DNA of 64,000 nucleotides from Sisyra terminalis (lineage: Eukaryota; Arthropoda; Insecta; Neuroptera; Sisyridae). Shown piece after piece: positions 23,494 through 35,610 of this stretch (positions are counted from its first letter, which is position 1; each line of letters begins with the position of its first letter). Under the pieces are notes generated by a model. The model worked only from the letters and a program-made list of their open reading frames with translations, was not told where the DNA came from and made no database searches. Where the stretch lies: positions 43,410,630-43,474,629 of the forward strand of contig OY292274.1 of the NCBI GenBank assembly GCA_958496175.1. Direction: 5' to 3'. The position numbers were made by a program, and so were the translations under genes.

Positions 23494-24798
23494 ACTAGTA
23501 GTTGCCCGTTGCATTCGCAACTAAAGGTTTTATCTCAATAAAATGTTTAGTATGAGATAATGTAGAGTTAATCAACAATCGAAATTTTAAATTTAATAAT
23601 CAAGGTGTTAATTAAAAAAACTGTATCTAAAATCTCTAAAATTATATTAAGAAATATTTTTTATATCATTTTAATAACAACATTTTAAATAACGTCATTT
23701 CACTAAATTAGTATGAAATTTTAATACTTATGTAGTACTTATACCAAATTGTCGATTTTAAATTTTGGTTCGTCTTTCAACAATCAAACTTTTTAAAATC
23801 TATTTTTTTATGAACCAATGGTTGTGATCTGGAGTAATTATATATTCGGCTGAAAAGCAAAAAGGTAGCAATTTTTGCCATATATTTCACTGTCAAATCA
23901 AATATAAAATCTTCGATACTAACTCGGTAATTAGAACAATTTGAAAACCAATTATTGTGATTGAAAATAAATAAAATATTCGAATTTACTTCCACGCTTT
24001 CCACCTATTTCCAACAATTTTGTATGTACAACGTCCAAATGTGCGAAATCGAATAGCTTTTTAGTCATGTTAACTAACATAAAGAAGGTCATTTTTTTTT
24101 TGTTCGTTTTACATTGTATTTTCAAATATTAGTGTACATTTGTGTCGATGAAATTTGGAAAGTGTTTTCCTTATACGATGCAGATATATAATAAGAAAGG
24201 GTTTTTGAAAATTTCTCCCCTAAAAGAGTGAAAATCGGTAGCAAAGTTTGTAAGGGATAACGTGTAATAAACAATCGAAATTTCAAATTTAATAATCGAT
24301 CAAAGTCCGTTAAAAGCGAATATTTACAACTGGCTATTTGTCGCGCTTTTATTACAAATAATATAAATTCATGAAAAATTGTACCATCGGGTGCGTAAAT
24401 AATTATTTAATGTGCTTGAGTAATAATATTTTGACAAACGTAAATAGTTGTTATGAAAAAAATACAAAAATAATAACAAATTTGGTAAAAAGCCGGTTTG
24501 AGCAAATAGGCATGTTTGAATCAAGGTTTATAAAATACACAGGTGGCCTCATGGTGGCTATGTGACGTATCCAGAAGAAATTCGTACATATCTTCAGACT
24601 GATTCAATTTCAAAATTCTTCGTATTACGTCATTTTTTTGAATGAAGCAACTTGTGTAATTTACAAACCTTGTGTTTGAATGCCGTGCGCTGTGTCAACT
24701 TAACCCTACCAACGTTTTGAATGCGTAAGTGGGGATAACAGAGCGCATGCGCATAGCTCTGAACGCACGGACGGCAAGATAGTCAATTTATATATAAG
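23494..24798. mobile_element. Helitron-related fragment with minus-strand 3' end
   Basis: The left edge, on the minus strand, ends GTTGC-GAAT-GCAAC hairpin, then GGGCAACTACTAGT, a Helitron-type hairpin plus CTAGT end. In contrast 23551-24320 aligns in + orientation with the Helitron at 49248-52219 (its 50260-51010 part, for example GTAGAGTTAATCAACAATCG and TGTACAACGTCCAAATGTGCG). This is therefore a composite of two Helitron pieces in opposite orientation. 24330-24790 is unassigned and includes a CpG-richer patch near 24720-24780. Confidence 0.55.
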
Positions 24799-25564
24799 AC
24801 TAGCTGATCCCCGCGACTTCGTCTGCGTAACGTAGGTGTAGATTATATTTTCTTTTTTAAATTTGCTATTTGTAGTGGTATATGAAAATTATTATTTTTC
24901 TTATTTCTTTTACGAAAACCATAATCATACTTAAAAACACTATTTTGTCAACTTTAAAAATACACATTTAATAAACTGTTACTTAGAATAAAATAGTTGT
25001 ATATAATGATCAATTAATTTTCAAAAAATAATTATAAATATCTAAAAAGTATCTAAAAAAACCGCATACCTACGGTAGGTATACCTACCGTGAATCAATT
25101 AATACGTAAATCAATCAGCATCTATTCATAAATAAAAACTATCGTTAAGTTCCATAAAGTCAGTCATAATTATAACTTAACACAGTCAAAAGTTATCAAA
25201 ACACTCGCCTAGATATTTAGAATGGTAGTAAAAATCACACTTCATTGTCTCGACTCTCGAATGAACCCTTTTCTCGAAACTATTTCACAATTTACTAAAC
25301 TACCACGAAATTAAAATTTGTTCAATTGCACAAACCCCAGTTCCTCCATAATCAAGTATAACCATTATGTATCTATGCACTTATTATTAAAATATCTGAA
25401 TTTCAACTATATAATTAAACCATTTTCTTTTGGTTCGCCGAATTCCTCACTTTTCGATATTCGCTCACTTATGTATTTATTTGTGAATACGTATTTCGGA
25501 TTTTTAGGTTTACAATATGTGAAAGCCAAAAAACTTAATGCTCACTTATGAACTTAACCTTTTC

Positions 25565-25567
<3 letters not shown>

Positions 25568-25620
<53 letters not shown>
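25568..25620. repeat. (AT)n microsatellite
   Basis: About 26 TA units within Helitron H1. Confidence 0.95.
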
Positions 25621-25624
<4 letters not shown>

Positions 25625-25858
25625 CGTAATAGGCGCAACGTTTTATCGCTTAAAATAAAACAATGTTGATTTATTATTAGATTCAAAAACGTCGGATCTG
25701 TTTAAAAATTTAAACTCTATTATTTAGATATATATATATATATATATATTTAAATAATAGAGTTTAAATTTTTAAACAGATCCTACGTTTTTGAATCTAA
25801 TAATAAATCAACATTGTTTTATTTTAAGCGATAAAACGTTGCGCCTATTACGAACATA
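25618..25858. repeat. 241-bp inverted repeat with (AT)n loop
   Basis: Arms of ~113 bp (25618-25730 and 25746-25858) are reverse complements with a single mismatch noted (CGTCGG versus CGTAGG complement). The loop is TA repeats, and a longer (AT)n tract (25568-25620) lies just outside. One arm matches the collinear Helitron sequence near 51020-51095, so the other arm is an added inverted copy. Confidence 0.85.
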
Positions 25859-26877
25859 TTTTGATAATTAAATTTGAAATTTCGATTGTTTGTTAGACGT
25901 TATGCCGTACTAACTTTGCCACCATTTTTCACTTTTTTAGGGGAGAAATTAACAAAAACCCTTTCTTATTATATATCTGCATCGTATAAGGAAAACATTT
26001 CCAAATTTCATCGACAAAAATATCCTTTTATTTGGAAAATACAATGTAAAACGAAAAAACTTATGACCTTCTTTATTTTGATCATCATTACTAAAAAGCA
26101 ATTCGATTTCGCACATTTAGACGTTGTACATACAAAATTGTTGGAAACAGGTAGAAAACGTGGAAGGAAATTTGAATATTTTATATATTTTCAAGAACAA
26201 TAATCGATTTTCAAATTTTTCTGAATACCGAAAAAAAGTTAGTTTGGAAGATTTTATATTTTGATTGATAATGAAATATATGACAAAAAATTGCTCCCTT
26301 AATGTTTTTCAGCACAATAAATAATTGCTGCAGGTCACAATCATTGGTTCATAAAAATTATATTTTAAAAAGTTTGATTGTTGAAAAACAAACAAAAATT
26401 AAAAATCGCTTTGTTAGAATAAGTACTACATAAACTTTCATACTAATTTAGTGAAATAACGTTATTTAAAACGTTGTTACTAAAATGATATAACAAAAAC
26501 AGAAACTTATAATTAATAATTTATTTATTAATTGCACTTATTAAATTCAAAATTTCGATTGTTGATTAACTTTACATTTTCTCATACAAACTTAGTCACC
26601 CCTTTTATTCTTTTAGGGTAGGAATTTTCAAAAAAAAAAAATCTTATCAGTTGTCTACTTCTTAAAAGGAATACATCGGATATTAAAATTTCATCAGTCA
26701 GAGGCGATATATAAATACAGGATTCTATGTATGCACGGTTTTAAAAACGTATTTACTTTAAGTTTAATTACTATTATTATTATTACTACTACTACTATTA
26801 TTTTTACTAATATTGAGTAACTCTAAAGGTCTATTTACAATAATTTTGTAAAAAAAAAAATTAAAAAAAAGTTTGCT

Positions 26878-26946
26878 GTAAGATCCGAACCCACGTCTTT
26901 ATAATTAGGAGGATCAGAATGTCAGAAACTTAAGCCATTACGCTAT
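26878..26946 (-). other. tRNA-like segment inside Helitron H1
   Basis: The minus strand reads AGCGTAATGGCTTAAG (A-box-like), then GACGTGGGTTCGGATCTTAC (B-box-like, GGTTCGGATCT). Length and layout resemble a decayed tRNA. Similar segments occupy the same place in the other Helitron copies. Confidence 0.5.
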
Positions 26947-28058
26947 TAACATCAAGTATTTATTGTACATATATAAAGCTTTATATTTCAAAGAGGCAAT
27001 TTTTTATAATTTAAATTGGGCTTACTGTGTTTTTTATCAGTTCAACTAAAAATATTTTTACAGATTATTTTCAAACTTTAAATTACCTTTTCAATGATAT
27101 ATAACTCACCGGTCTAGTGTAAAAATTTATGTTTTCATCCCTAGGGAATACCTTCCCTTATTATTTTTTTGGAATGATAAGTAGCCTATAGTCTGTGGGA
27201 AAGTGTGTTGTATCTTATTACCAAATTTCATTAAATTTGGTTGTTCCGTTCTTTAGTTAAATCGGGACACACAGACAGACAGACAGACAGAAAAAAATTT
27301 TAAAAATGTTAAATTCGGAATAAGGGCCTCTTGAAACAAATATTGACCCTAAAATTGGGTTCAAAACCGAAATGTACAGACAGACGCAAGAATTTTATAT
27401 ATTAGTATAGATAATATTATATTATATTATTATTATTATAAAGAGGAAAGATTTGATTGTTTGTTTGCTTTGAATAGTCTCCGAAACTACTTGACCGATT
27501 TAAAAAATTCTCTCACTGTTAGAAAGCTACATTATTTCCGGTGAACATGGGCTATATTAAATTTTCAAAAAAAATAAGGATCCATACTAAAACTCCAATA
27601 ATGTAACCCAAGGTCTGAAAAAAAAATACCAAAAAACATTCTTTTATCGCGTGCGCTGCGAAAACTATTGGTTATAGAACAAAATAATGTATTACGATTT
27701 ATAGAACATATCATTATCTACAAAAAATAAAGCGACAGCATATGTCTAACTATTATAGTTTTGTGACAATAATTGTTTTTACATTTTAAAAAATATATAA
27801 AAATGCCACCGTTATAAAAGCTCTTTTATTTATACTTGGGGATTAATCCTTACCAAAATAAATGACTTCATATTTAAGTTTGCTTCAATACCATTATATA
27901 ACTTTTTGAGTTATTCAAATTGAACATTCCATTCGAAAGATATCACAAGTTTAAAAATGTAAATTATTTGAGAAATGAAAAATGTTAAAATACAAAAACG
28001 TGCCTTTTTGAAATATAAATGTTTCTATACATAATAAACACTTAATACAATTATGCGT

Positions 28059-28130
28059 TCATAGCACATTCGCTTACGTATCTGATATTCTAATGCTCGC
28101 AATAGAAGAAACGTGGGTTCGAATCTTACA
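28059..28130 (+). other. tRNA-like segment in H2, unit 1
   Basis: It begins ATAGCACATTCGCTTACG and ends with B-box-like GTGGGTTCGAATCTTAC. Confidence 0.45.
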
Positions 28131-29213
28131 GTAAACTTTTTTTTTTATTTTTTTTTTTTACAAAATTGTTGAAAATAAATCCTTAGGGTTTCTCAATAAG
28201 GAAATATTAACGAAAAAAAACAGTAGTAGTAAAAAAAATTATTATATTAATAAAGCTTAAAGTAAATACGTTTTCAAAACCGTGCATACATAAAATCGTG
28301 TAATTATATATCTCCTCTGCCAAATGAAATTTTAATATTCGGTGTATTCCTTATAAGAAATAGGCATGTGAAAAGGTTTTTTTTTTTTTGATAATTTCTA
28401 CCCTAAAAGAGTGAATTGGGGTGATTAAGTTTCTTTGAGAAAATGTAAAGTTAAACAATCGAAATTTTGAGTTTACTAAGAGTAATTAATAAATAAATAA
28501 TTAATTAATAATAAGTTTCTGTTTTTGTTATATTATTTTAACTACAGCATTTTAAATAACGTCATTTCACTTAATTAGTATGAAAGTTTAGGTAGTCGGT
28601 ACTTATACCAAATACCATAGAGGCGGTTTTTAATTTTTCTTTGTTTTTCAACAATCAAATTTTTTAAAATCTAATTTTTATGAATCAATAATTGTGAACT
28701 CGAGCAAGTATATATTCTGCTAAAAAACATTTTGGAAGCAATTTTTTGTCATATAACAACAATTGGTTTTCAAATTGTTCTAAATACCGAACAAAGAGGA
28801 AAGATTTGATTGTTTGTTTGTTTTGAATAGTCTCCAAAACTACTTGACCGATTTGAAAAATTCTTTCACTGTTGGGAAGCTACACTGTTTTCGGAGAACA
28901 TAGGCTATATATAATTTTCAAAAAAAAAATAAATAAGGATCCATACTAAAACTCCAATAATGTATCCCAAGGACTGAAAAAAATTACCAAAAAACATTAT
29001 TTTATCGCGTACGCTGCAAAAACTATTGGTTATAGAACAAAATAATGTACTACGATTTTGCAGAACTTATTATTATCTACAAAAACTAGAGCGACAGCAT
29101 ATGTCTAACTATTATAGTTATGTCACATTTAGTGTTTTTTCATTTTAAAAAATATATGTAAATGCCACCGCTATAAAAGCTCTTTTATTTATACTTTGGG
29201 ATTAATTATACGT

Positions 29214-29285
29214 TCATAGCGCATTCGCTTACGTATCTGGCATTCTTATGCTCACAATAAAAGAGACGTGGGTTCGAATCTTACG
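29214..29285 (+). other. tRNA-like segment in H2, unit 2
   Basis: Same layout as unit 1, with GTGGGTTCGAATCTTAC at its end. Confidence 0.45.
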
Positions 29286-29810
29286 TTAGACTTTTTTTTT
29301 TACAAAATTGTTTTTGGAAAAAGGTTCATTCGGGAATCGAAACAGTGAGATGGGATTCCAACTAATATTCAAAAATCTAGACTCTTAACTACTGTTATTT
29401 TGACGCGAGAATTTTGATAACTTTCGTCTTTTTTTAGTCATAATTTAGATCGACATTATTGGACTTGACGTTATTTTTTTTTTATGTATAGATACTGATT
29501 GGTTTATGGATTATTTGGTTCACGGTAGGTATGCCTACCGATAGTATACGCAATTGAACATACTCTTCTTAGATATTTATAAATATTTTTTGAAGTTTGA
29601 AGATTACATACAACTATTTTATTCTAAGCAACAGTTGATTAAATGTGTCTCTTTAAAGTCGACAAAGCAGTGTTTTTAAGTATGATTATGTTTTTCGTAA
29701 AATAAATAAGAAAAATAAAAATTTTCACATACCACTACAAATAGTAAATCTAAAAAGCAAATATAATCTACACCTACGTTACGCAGACGAAGTTGCGGGG
29801 ATCAGCTAGT

Positions 29811-32800
29811 TATATTATATAGATAGAGGAAAATATTTTTCGAATCTTGAAAAACTCTTGATGTATTATTTCACATATTTATATTCAAAAATTCTTTATG
29901 GGAAAAATTGATTTTCACAAACGATGAAAATATTTCGATGAAAAGCGTGTTTAATTATATCTCGATTTTTGTTACTTTGGAAAATTTTGTGAAAATATAA
30001 TTTTGGAAAAATTTTTTTTAAATACCCTTGTTTTCTCCATTTTTTTGGCTGGGAGGAGGTTCTGTTTTCTTTTTCATTTCTTTTTGAACAACTGTTTTCT
30101 AAATTTTCCTTCATTTTTGTTATTATATGTCGCTAAAAACCTTATTTTCTAAACATTTTACTACATCAATGACTGAATAATTAATTTTTCTAATTAATTA
30201 ATTACTACTAAACTATATTGTCACAAACAAAATGGTTTCTCTCTCAAACCTTTACAAACGATTTCCCATCGATCCCGGCAAAAAAATTTTTTGGAAACTT
30301 CAAACTTTAAAATTTTGTTGGCTAATCGCTGTACATATTACATATTTGATGAATTTGGTTTAAAAACATTATTTTAATACTACGAATATTTTTTTTATGT
30401 ACATCAGCAATATGAATTTTGTTCGAATTTTTATTGTGGTGTTTTTTTAATTCACTAATAGAAAAAAAATATTTATAGAAATCAATTTTATCGAAAAAGT
30501 CTAATATTTTACAATAAGAAATTATTTTACACTTATAATGTCAAGAGTTACACAAAACTTCTATGTCAGAAGTTAATAATAAGATGTCGATAGAGAGAAA
30601 CAAAAGATAATGTGATTGAAATTTTAATGATAAAAAAAGCTTTCAAAAACAGCTTTTAATATTTTTCCGAGAATTTTATTTTGTATTTTTAGAAAAAAAA
30701 AATACAGTTGCAGTGATTCGTAGTGAACCGGAAGCTAAACCGAATGAATTTTTTCATTCATTTTTGCATTGAGTTTCACAGATATTTGGAATGTAGATGA
30801 TGAATATAAAAAGTGAGGGAGCTTTTTCACACACGGGGTTTTCGTAGCACACGCACCCGTAGTCCTAATATCACAGTGATATTATTGACTATGATCTTTT
30901 GAGCGTGAGGGCACATCATTCAGTATGCGCTCGACGAGCATGGATTATATTCACCATAGTGAACATGGGTGATGGTCTTACAAATGCATGAACATATTAT
31001 CATCATCCTCACACGTCTCCCCACATACCTATCCAGTAAATAGTAAAATCCTCTACCATGTATTTAAAGATAAATGTGAGCAGAACCGAAAAAGACGCGA
31101 GTACAAGTATCAAAGTTATATCAAATAAAAACCGAAGCAGCATTCAAAAAATTGCTTAACACTTTTCCTATCCACATCACAGAAAATTGAATAGGCTCAG
31201 AAATATTTTCCGCCCAATATATTAATCTAGCGGAAAAGTGTTATCCGATAGAGTTATGATTGAAATGCCTCGTGCCGGGCTTTTTACATGAAAATCATTT
31301 CACGGAAATCACAATATTTTTCCATATGAATTTCACGATGAATTTAATATTATAGCATATTTTTTCCTATTGGATTCTGATTTGATTTATTTGCGCCTAC
31401 GATGGGAAAAAATGTGATTGTAAAATTAAAGTCATAAAAGTAAACTTTAAATGCAAAACTTGTTCTTGAGGAAAAATATCAACTCGCCATAAATTGTGAG
31501 CGTATCAGCTTTGCTCTATGTTTGATATGTTGGCATATTTTACGTTTAATAAGCCTATTAAATGGCTGTCGTGTTGATTTTATGATCCTTATAAAGCCTA
31601 GGCGCATATACATACCTATATAGAATACACTATATTTCATTTATGCTGACGACGTTTCCATTACGAATTATCATAGTTCTCAACGGGAGCTTTGATTTTA
31701 TTGAAAAGGAACGTAAATGGAAGATATATTTGTATTTCTGTAACATTGATTTCAATTGTTCTATTAGATAGATGGGTACATATTTAATACAGATATGATT
31801 TTCTTAAAAAAAAATCAATAATAAATTGACTGTTACTTAAACTTAATTCAGTAATATTAAAATCAATAATACATTTATAGAAATTTGGAGAAACCTAAAT
31901 ATTTTCACTGCTAACATTTTTTGATTCTTAAATTAAGTAATCCAAAAGAAAAATAAGTAGGTACGTATCATACTACATTTACAACATGTTTTAATACACT
32001 ACATTACTTTAATATTTCGTAAATGAATAAAATAATTATTTTAACCAATTTATAGTTTAGACATGATGAAAGTATTTTCAATAGATATTATAGAATTGTC
32101 TATGAAAAATATATACTTTTATATACGCAAACAAGTTTACTTATTATTTAAAGCAAAAAATAAATATTAAAATAGAATGTAATACAGTAATCTTTACCTA
32201 TTTATAATTTTGTCTGGCTATCTATAGTCTATATGTTTTTAATTAAAAAAAAATCTTAACTCAGCTTTGCCAACTAGCGTCAAAAGAATGATAAATATTG
32301 GTATAACTCATTGTTTTGTACCTAATAGACTGAAATAAAAGTAAAAAATAGCAATATTTCAAACATTTAACTAAGACATGATGAAAAATTCTGTTTATAT
32401 AACTAAATGGATATTATTTACTTGATTTTAATAAATGAATAAGTAAATTTCATGCTCTTTTATTTGAATCAATAGTTGTGAATGCCATTCAATGACCGTC
32501 TGTAGAATTTCAGACAGCAAATTGTGAGATTAGCTCTCCAGAAGGAGTAAGAAATTGAGGGTGGAAATTAATCTCTACCGAAATTACTATCGTACTGCAT
32601 GTGATGAAAATTGGTTTTGAACGATAACATTTAACCCCCGAAAATATTTCAACACCCTGAGGCCCTTCCTTCTCTTCTCGAAAGAGTGTTGATCGAAGAA
32701 AGGTCCAATCAACAACGCATACTTATAAAGCATATACGTTCGGTGAAAAAAATTAAAAAGAGGTTCTAATCAAGTCCGAAAAAAATCCCTCACAAATAGT

Positions 32801-33510
32801 TGTTTTTTGCAATAGTTTTTTCAATATGGTTCTAAAACCTTCGAGGAATCCATCAAAAAGGTCGATACGGTCGACATAAATGACAATAAACGGTTATTTC
32901 ACAGATTTCTTGACTGTATTGTTATTCGGAACTAATTACTATCTTATTTAATGCGAAACAGGAAAGTAGAACGTCGATACTGACAAACACTTGCAAACAC
33001 ACCCTTATTATTCAATATTTCTAGAAGATGATAGCCATTGATCGTCTTATAGATTTTTGGTACTTAAGTCACTGATAATTACCACTGACTTGTGTCATTG
33101 ATTTCTAACTAAATATACACTTATAGAAAAAAATTTATTAAGAAAATTATATAGTCTAGGTATGATTTATTACGTACAATTACGACGTACGAAAATATTG
33201 TAAAAAGTTCTTATTTCAGTTTATATGAATTGATTTGATAAATGTTATAATTTTTATTCAATATTTTTTTTCTAGTTGGCATTCTACAATAGTGTGTAAC
33301 TTTTGTTGTTTATATATTCTTCATTAAACTATGTAGACAAGGATATCAATTTTATAAAAAAATATTATAATAAGTTTTTGTACCAATCAAATCTCTATCT
33401 GGATCATTCATTTGTCAAATCGAATAACTTAATTGAAGAAAAGAGAAAAATACCTTTTCACTTTCCCCAAATAAGTTAATTAATAGGTTAATTTGATACA
33501 GTTTTGCTCG

Positions 33511-33600
<90 letters not shown>

Positions 33601-34691
33601 AGAAGTCACGTGGTATTATTAACTCAAATTTTCCCAATTTTCAATTGCGTCACTTTTATCGTAAGTGCGATTTTACTCCAGCATTATATGACACGAGAAA
33701 TAAAAGCAAAATAAAAGCTTTTATGTTTATTAAAAAGTGTGTGTACTTTTGAACGCACATAAGAAGTTCTCCGCAAAAGTCTAACTTTTTCAACCGTTTC
33801 TGTTTATTATTTTAACTCAATTATAAAATCAACAAATTGACACACCTAAAGAAGTATAACTTCAAATATATATAAATCCTTACGATTCAGAAGTTTTTGA
33901 ATTTTTCACTTGAACTGACAAAATAATTGTAGTAATTGTCTTTGGCATCTACATTTATTTTTCATGTCTATTAATTAATCGTTCCAAATTATATTTTTCT
34001 ATTAAATAAAATATTTCTAGTTAAAGACATAAAAATTCAAATTCATTTTTTTTTTAATTAGGTTGAGTTGTTTTTAATTTGCATATATTTGGGTCTAATA
34101 ACTAATGGAATATGTGGTCGTAGAAATCAGGCCATATAAATTCAATTACTGTTTGCACAAAGGACAGCGTTTTAGTGGTAAATTCATCTAAAGTGATATG
34201 GTCATTTAATAAAGCCAATGGTAAACGCATTGTATTTGTATCAATATTTTTGATGGTTTTATCATTGTTTCTATTTTCATACATTTCATTTAACAAATTT
34301 ATTCAATTTCTAAAGAATTTACAATGCTTAAATTAAATTTGCTATTTGTATATCAAATTTAAACTATTAATTTCTGTTTAATGTAATGTCAAGAATAATA
34401 GAGCAATCCTTTTTCGTAGAACTATCTAAATTTCTAATTCGGGGAGTGTTTATCCGTAACTAGAAAAATGATTTTAAGTGAAGCTTTCATTCAGGAATGG
34501 GGGCAAGGAATTGGTCCAGGACAGTTACTAAACAGGCACCGAATAACTGTGCCATGTCAATTAGGCACTTAAGATGCGTACTATAAACAAATTGAGCTAA
34601 ACTGTGAGTTACTTCGTGACATTAGTGAACGATTAAGAAGAAAGGAATGGAGACAATGACTAGAAATCCTACTAAATACGAAAGTCTAAAC
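29811..34691. other. no gene recognised
   Basis: 4.9 kb of mostly AT-rich, apparently unique DNA. 30800-31060 is relatively GC-rich but lacks a sustained open frame. It includes the (AT)n tract listed separately. Confidence 0.35.
33514..33598. repeat. (AT)n microsatellite
   Basis: About 42 TA units. The open frame through it (repeated I-Y residues) is not coding. Confidence 0.95.
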
Positions 34692-34884
34692 CAGTGTTTC
34701 TTAACCTGTGTTGCCCGCACCTCTGAAGTCCATATCGGTATGAATTATAAAATTTTTGATTATAAATTTCACCAAAAATGTATCATTTTAAACTAAAAAA
34801 ATCAAACTCATTTTTCAATGGGGTACGAAACCCTATTTTCTGATTCAAAAGGGTGCGGCTTATTTAAAGGGTTACGAAACACTA
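34692..34884. mobile_element. hAT-type MITE with 8-bp target duplication
   Basis: The left end CAGTGTTTCTTAACC is mirrored by GGTTACGAAACACTA at the right. Flanks GTCTAAAC (34684-34691) and GTCTAGAC (34885-34892) match at 7 of 8 bases, the duplication length of hAT transposons. The 193-bp interior has no ORF. A related copy lies at 54376-54566 (both share GGGGT and GTGCGGCT...ACTTAAA-like stretches). Confidence 0.8.
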
Positions 34885-34892
34885 GTCTAGAC

Positions 34893-35377
34893 TCTGAAAT
34901 TTTAAAATCATGATAAAATTTAAATATCCACGTAACCATTTCAAGAGAATGGTTCCATTTAAATTAAGAATATTTTTTGAAATTATTGTCTGTTTTTAGC
35001 ACAGGATAAAATAAATACTATAGTTAAAGTCATACGTAGATATTAAATGTAAAAAAAATATCAAATTATATATAATCGTGTGGAACGTCATCGAAAAAGT
35101 AATCGAACGTTTAAAGCAACTTTTTTATTTGATTCAAGGATTTTTCAATGTTTCCTTTTAAAGGCGTTAAATCATTTTTTTTTTTGAGATAAAAACAATA
35201 TTTTTCGTACGAAGAGTATACTAATCTCCGTTTATCCACGGCTAACAGCAAGTTTAAATATTACCAACATATCCGTCACGCAGACGAAGTCGATGTATCA
35301 GCAAATCAAATATATTACATAAATTTCTATGTTGTCATTTTTTCATGTTACAACAAACTGAATTTTTAATAAAATGA
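34893..35377. other. no gene; degenerate Helitron tail
   Basis: AT-rich. 35276-35305 (GTCACGCAGACGAAGTCGATG then ATCAGCAAAT) resembles the Helitron 3' hairpin and end with a decayed CTAGT. Confidence 0.35.
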
Positions 35378-35610
35378 CATCGTAACGCTACAGTAGGAAG
35401 TTGCTTGCAAACGGATAACGAGAAACTTCAAGCGGGTGAAAGCTGGTCGATTTTTAGAAACGATTTGCGCAGTTTTAAAAAACGCAATCAAGTCGACGGA
35501 GTTGACCGCTATCTCAGGTTTTTTGTTATTTGGTAAGGGAAACCAACTGAAATGATCGACGACGAAGTTAAAAAGTGTCTGGAAGAGATTACAGTTATAA
35601 CAGGTACCAT
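35378..35610 (+). pseudogene. coding-like island of unknown family, one in-frame stop
   Basis: A single frame runs from after TGA (35375-35377) and includes NEKLQAGESWSIFRNDLRSF and RNQVDGVDRYLRFFVIW, then TAA (35534-35536), then GKPTEMIDDEVKKCLEEITV. Base composition is visibly less AT-rich than the flanks, and residue use is protein-like on both sides of the stop. It continues to about 35610 before composition reverts. I do not recognise the family. It could be an exon of a host gene with a decayed codon, a processed pseudogene piece or a transposon protein. Confidence 0.4.

Larger units (their letters stand above)
24799..27411 (-). mobile_element. non-autonomous Helitron, copy H1
   Basis: On the minus strand it starts TCTATACTAATATATAAAATTC (27411) and ends GACGAAGTCGCGGGG, then ATCAGCTAGT (24799). 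A short terminal hairpin and a CTAGT end fit the Helitron rule (TC...CTRRT). Interior shares most sequence with copy H3 (49248-52219). It contains a 241-bp inverted repeat with an (AT)n centre (25618-25858), a CAGA microsatellite (27273-27292) and a tRNA-like segment (26878-26946). No Rep/helicase ORF. Confidence 0.75.
27412..29810 (+). mobile_element. Helitron copy H2 with duplicated 5' head
   Basis: It begins after an ATT-rich run with AAAGAGGAAAGATTTGATTG (27440) and ends TGCGGGGATCAGCTAGT (29810), with the CGCA-TGCG hairpin before it and T after. The same head restarts at 28794, so two truncated units sit in tandem: 27412-28791 stops mid-element, and 28792-29810 jumps at about 29310 to the tail. 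It lies head-to-head with H1. It carries two tRNA-like B-box segments (28059-28130 and 29214-29285). Non-coding. Confidence 0.75.

Noticed and set aside
26760..26810. CRISPR-like or tandem array
   Set aside because: A degenerate (ATT)n/(ACT)n microsatellite; no spaced repeats exist anywhere in the window.
33493..33714. 73-codon ORF
   Set aside because: It is the translation of an (AT)n microsatellite.
35276..35305. Helitron 3' end
   Set aside because: The hairpin word is present but the CTRRT end is lost and no Helitron body precedes it.
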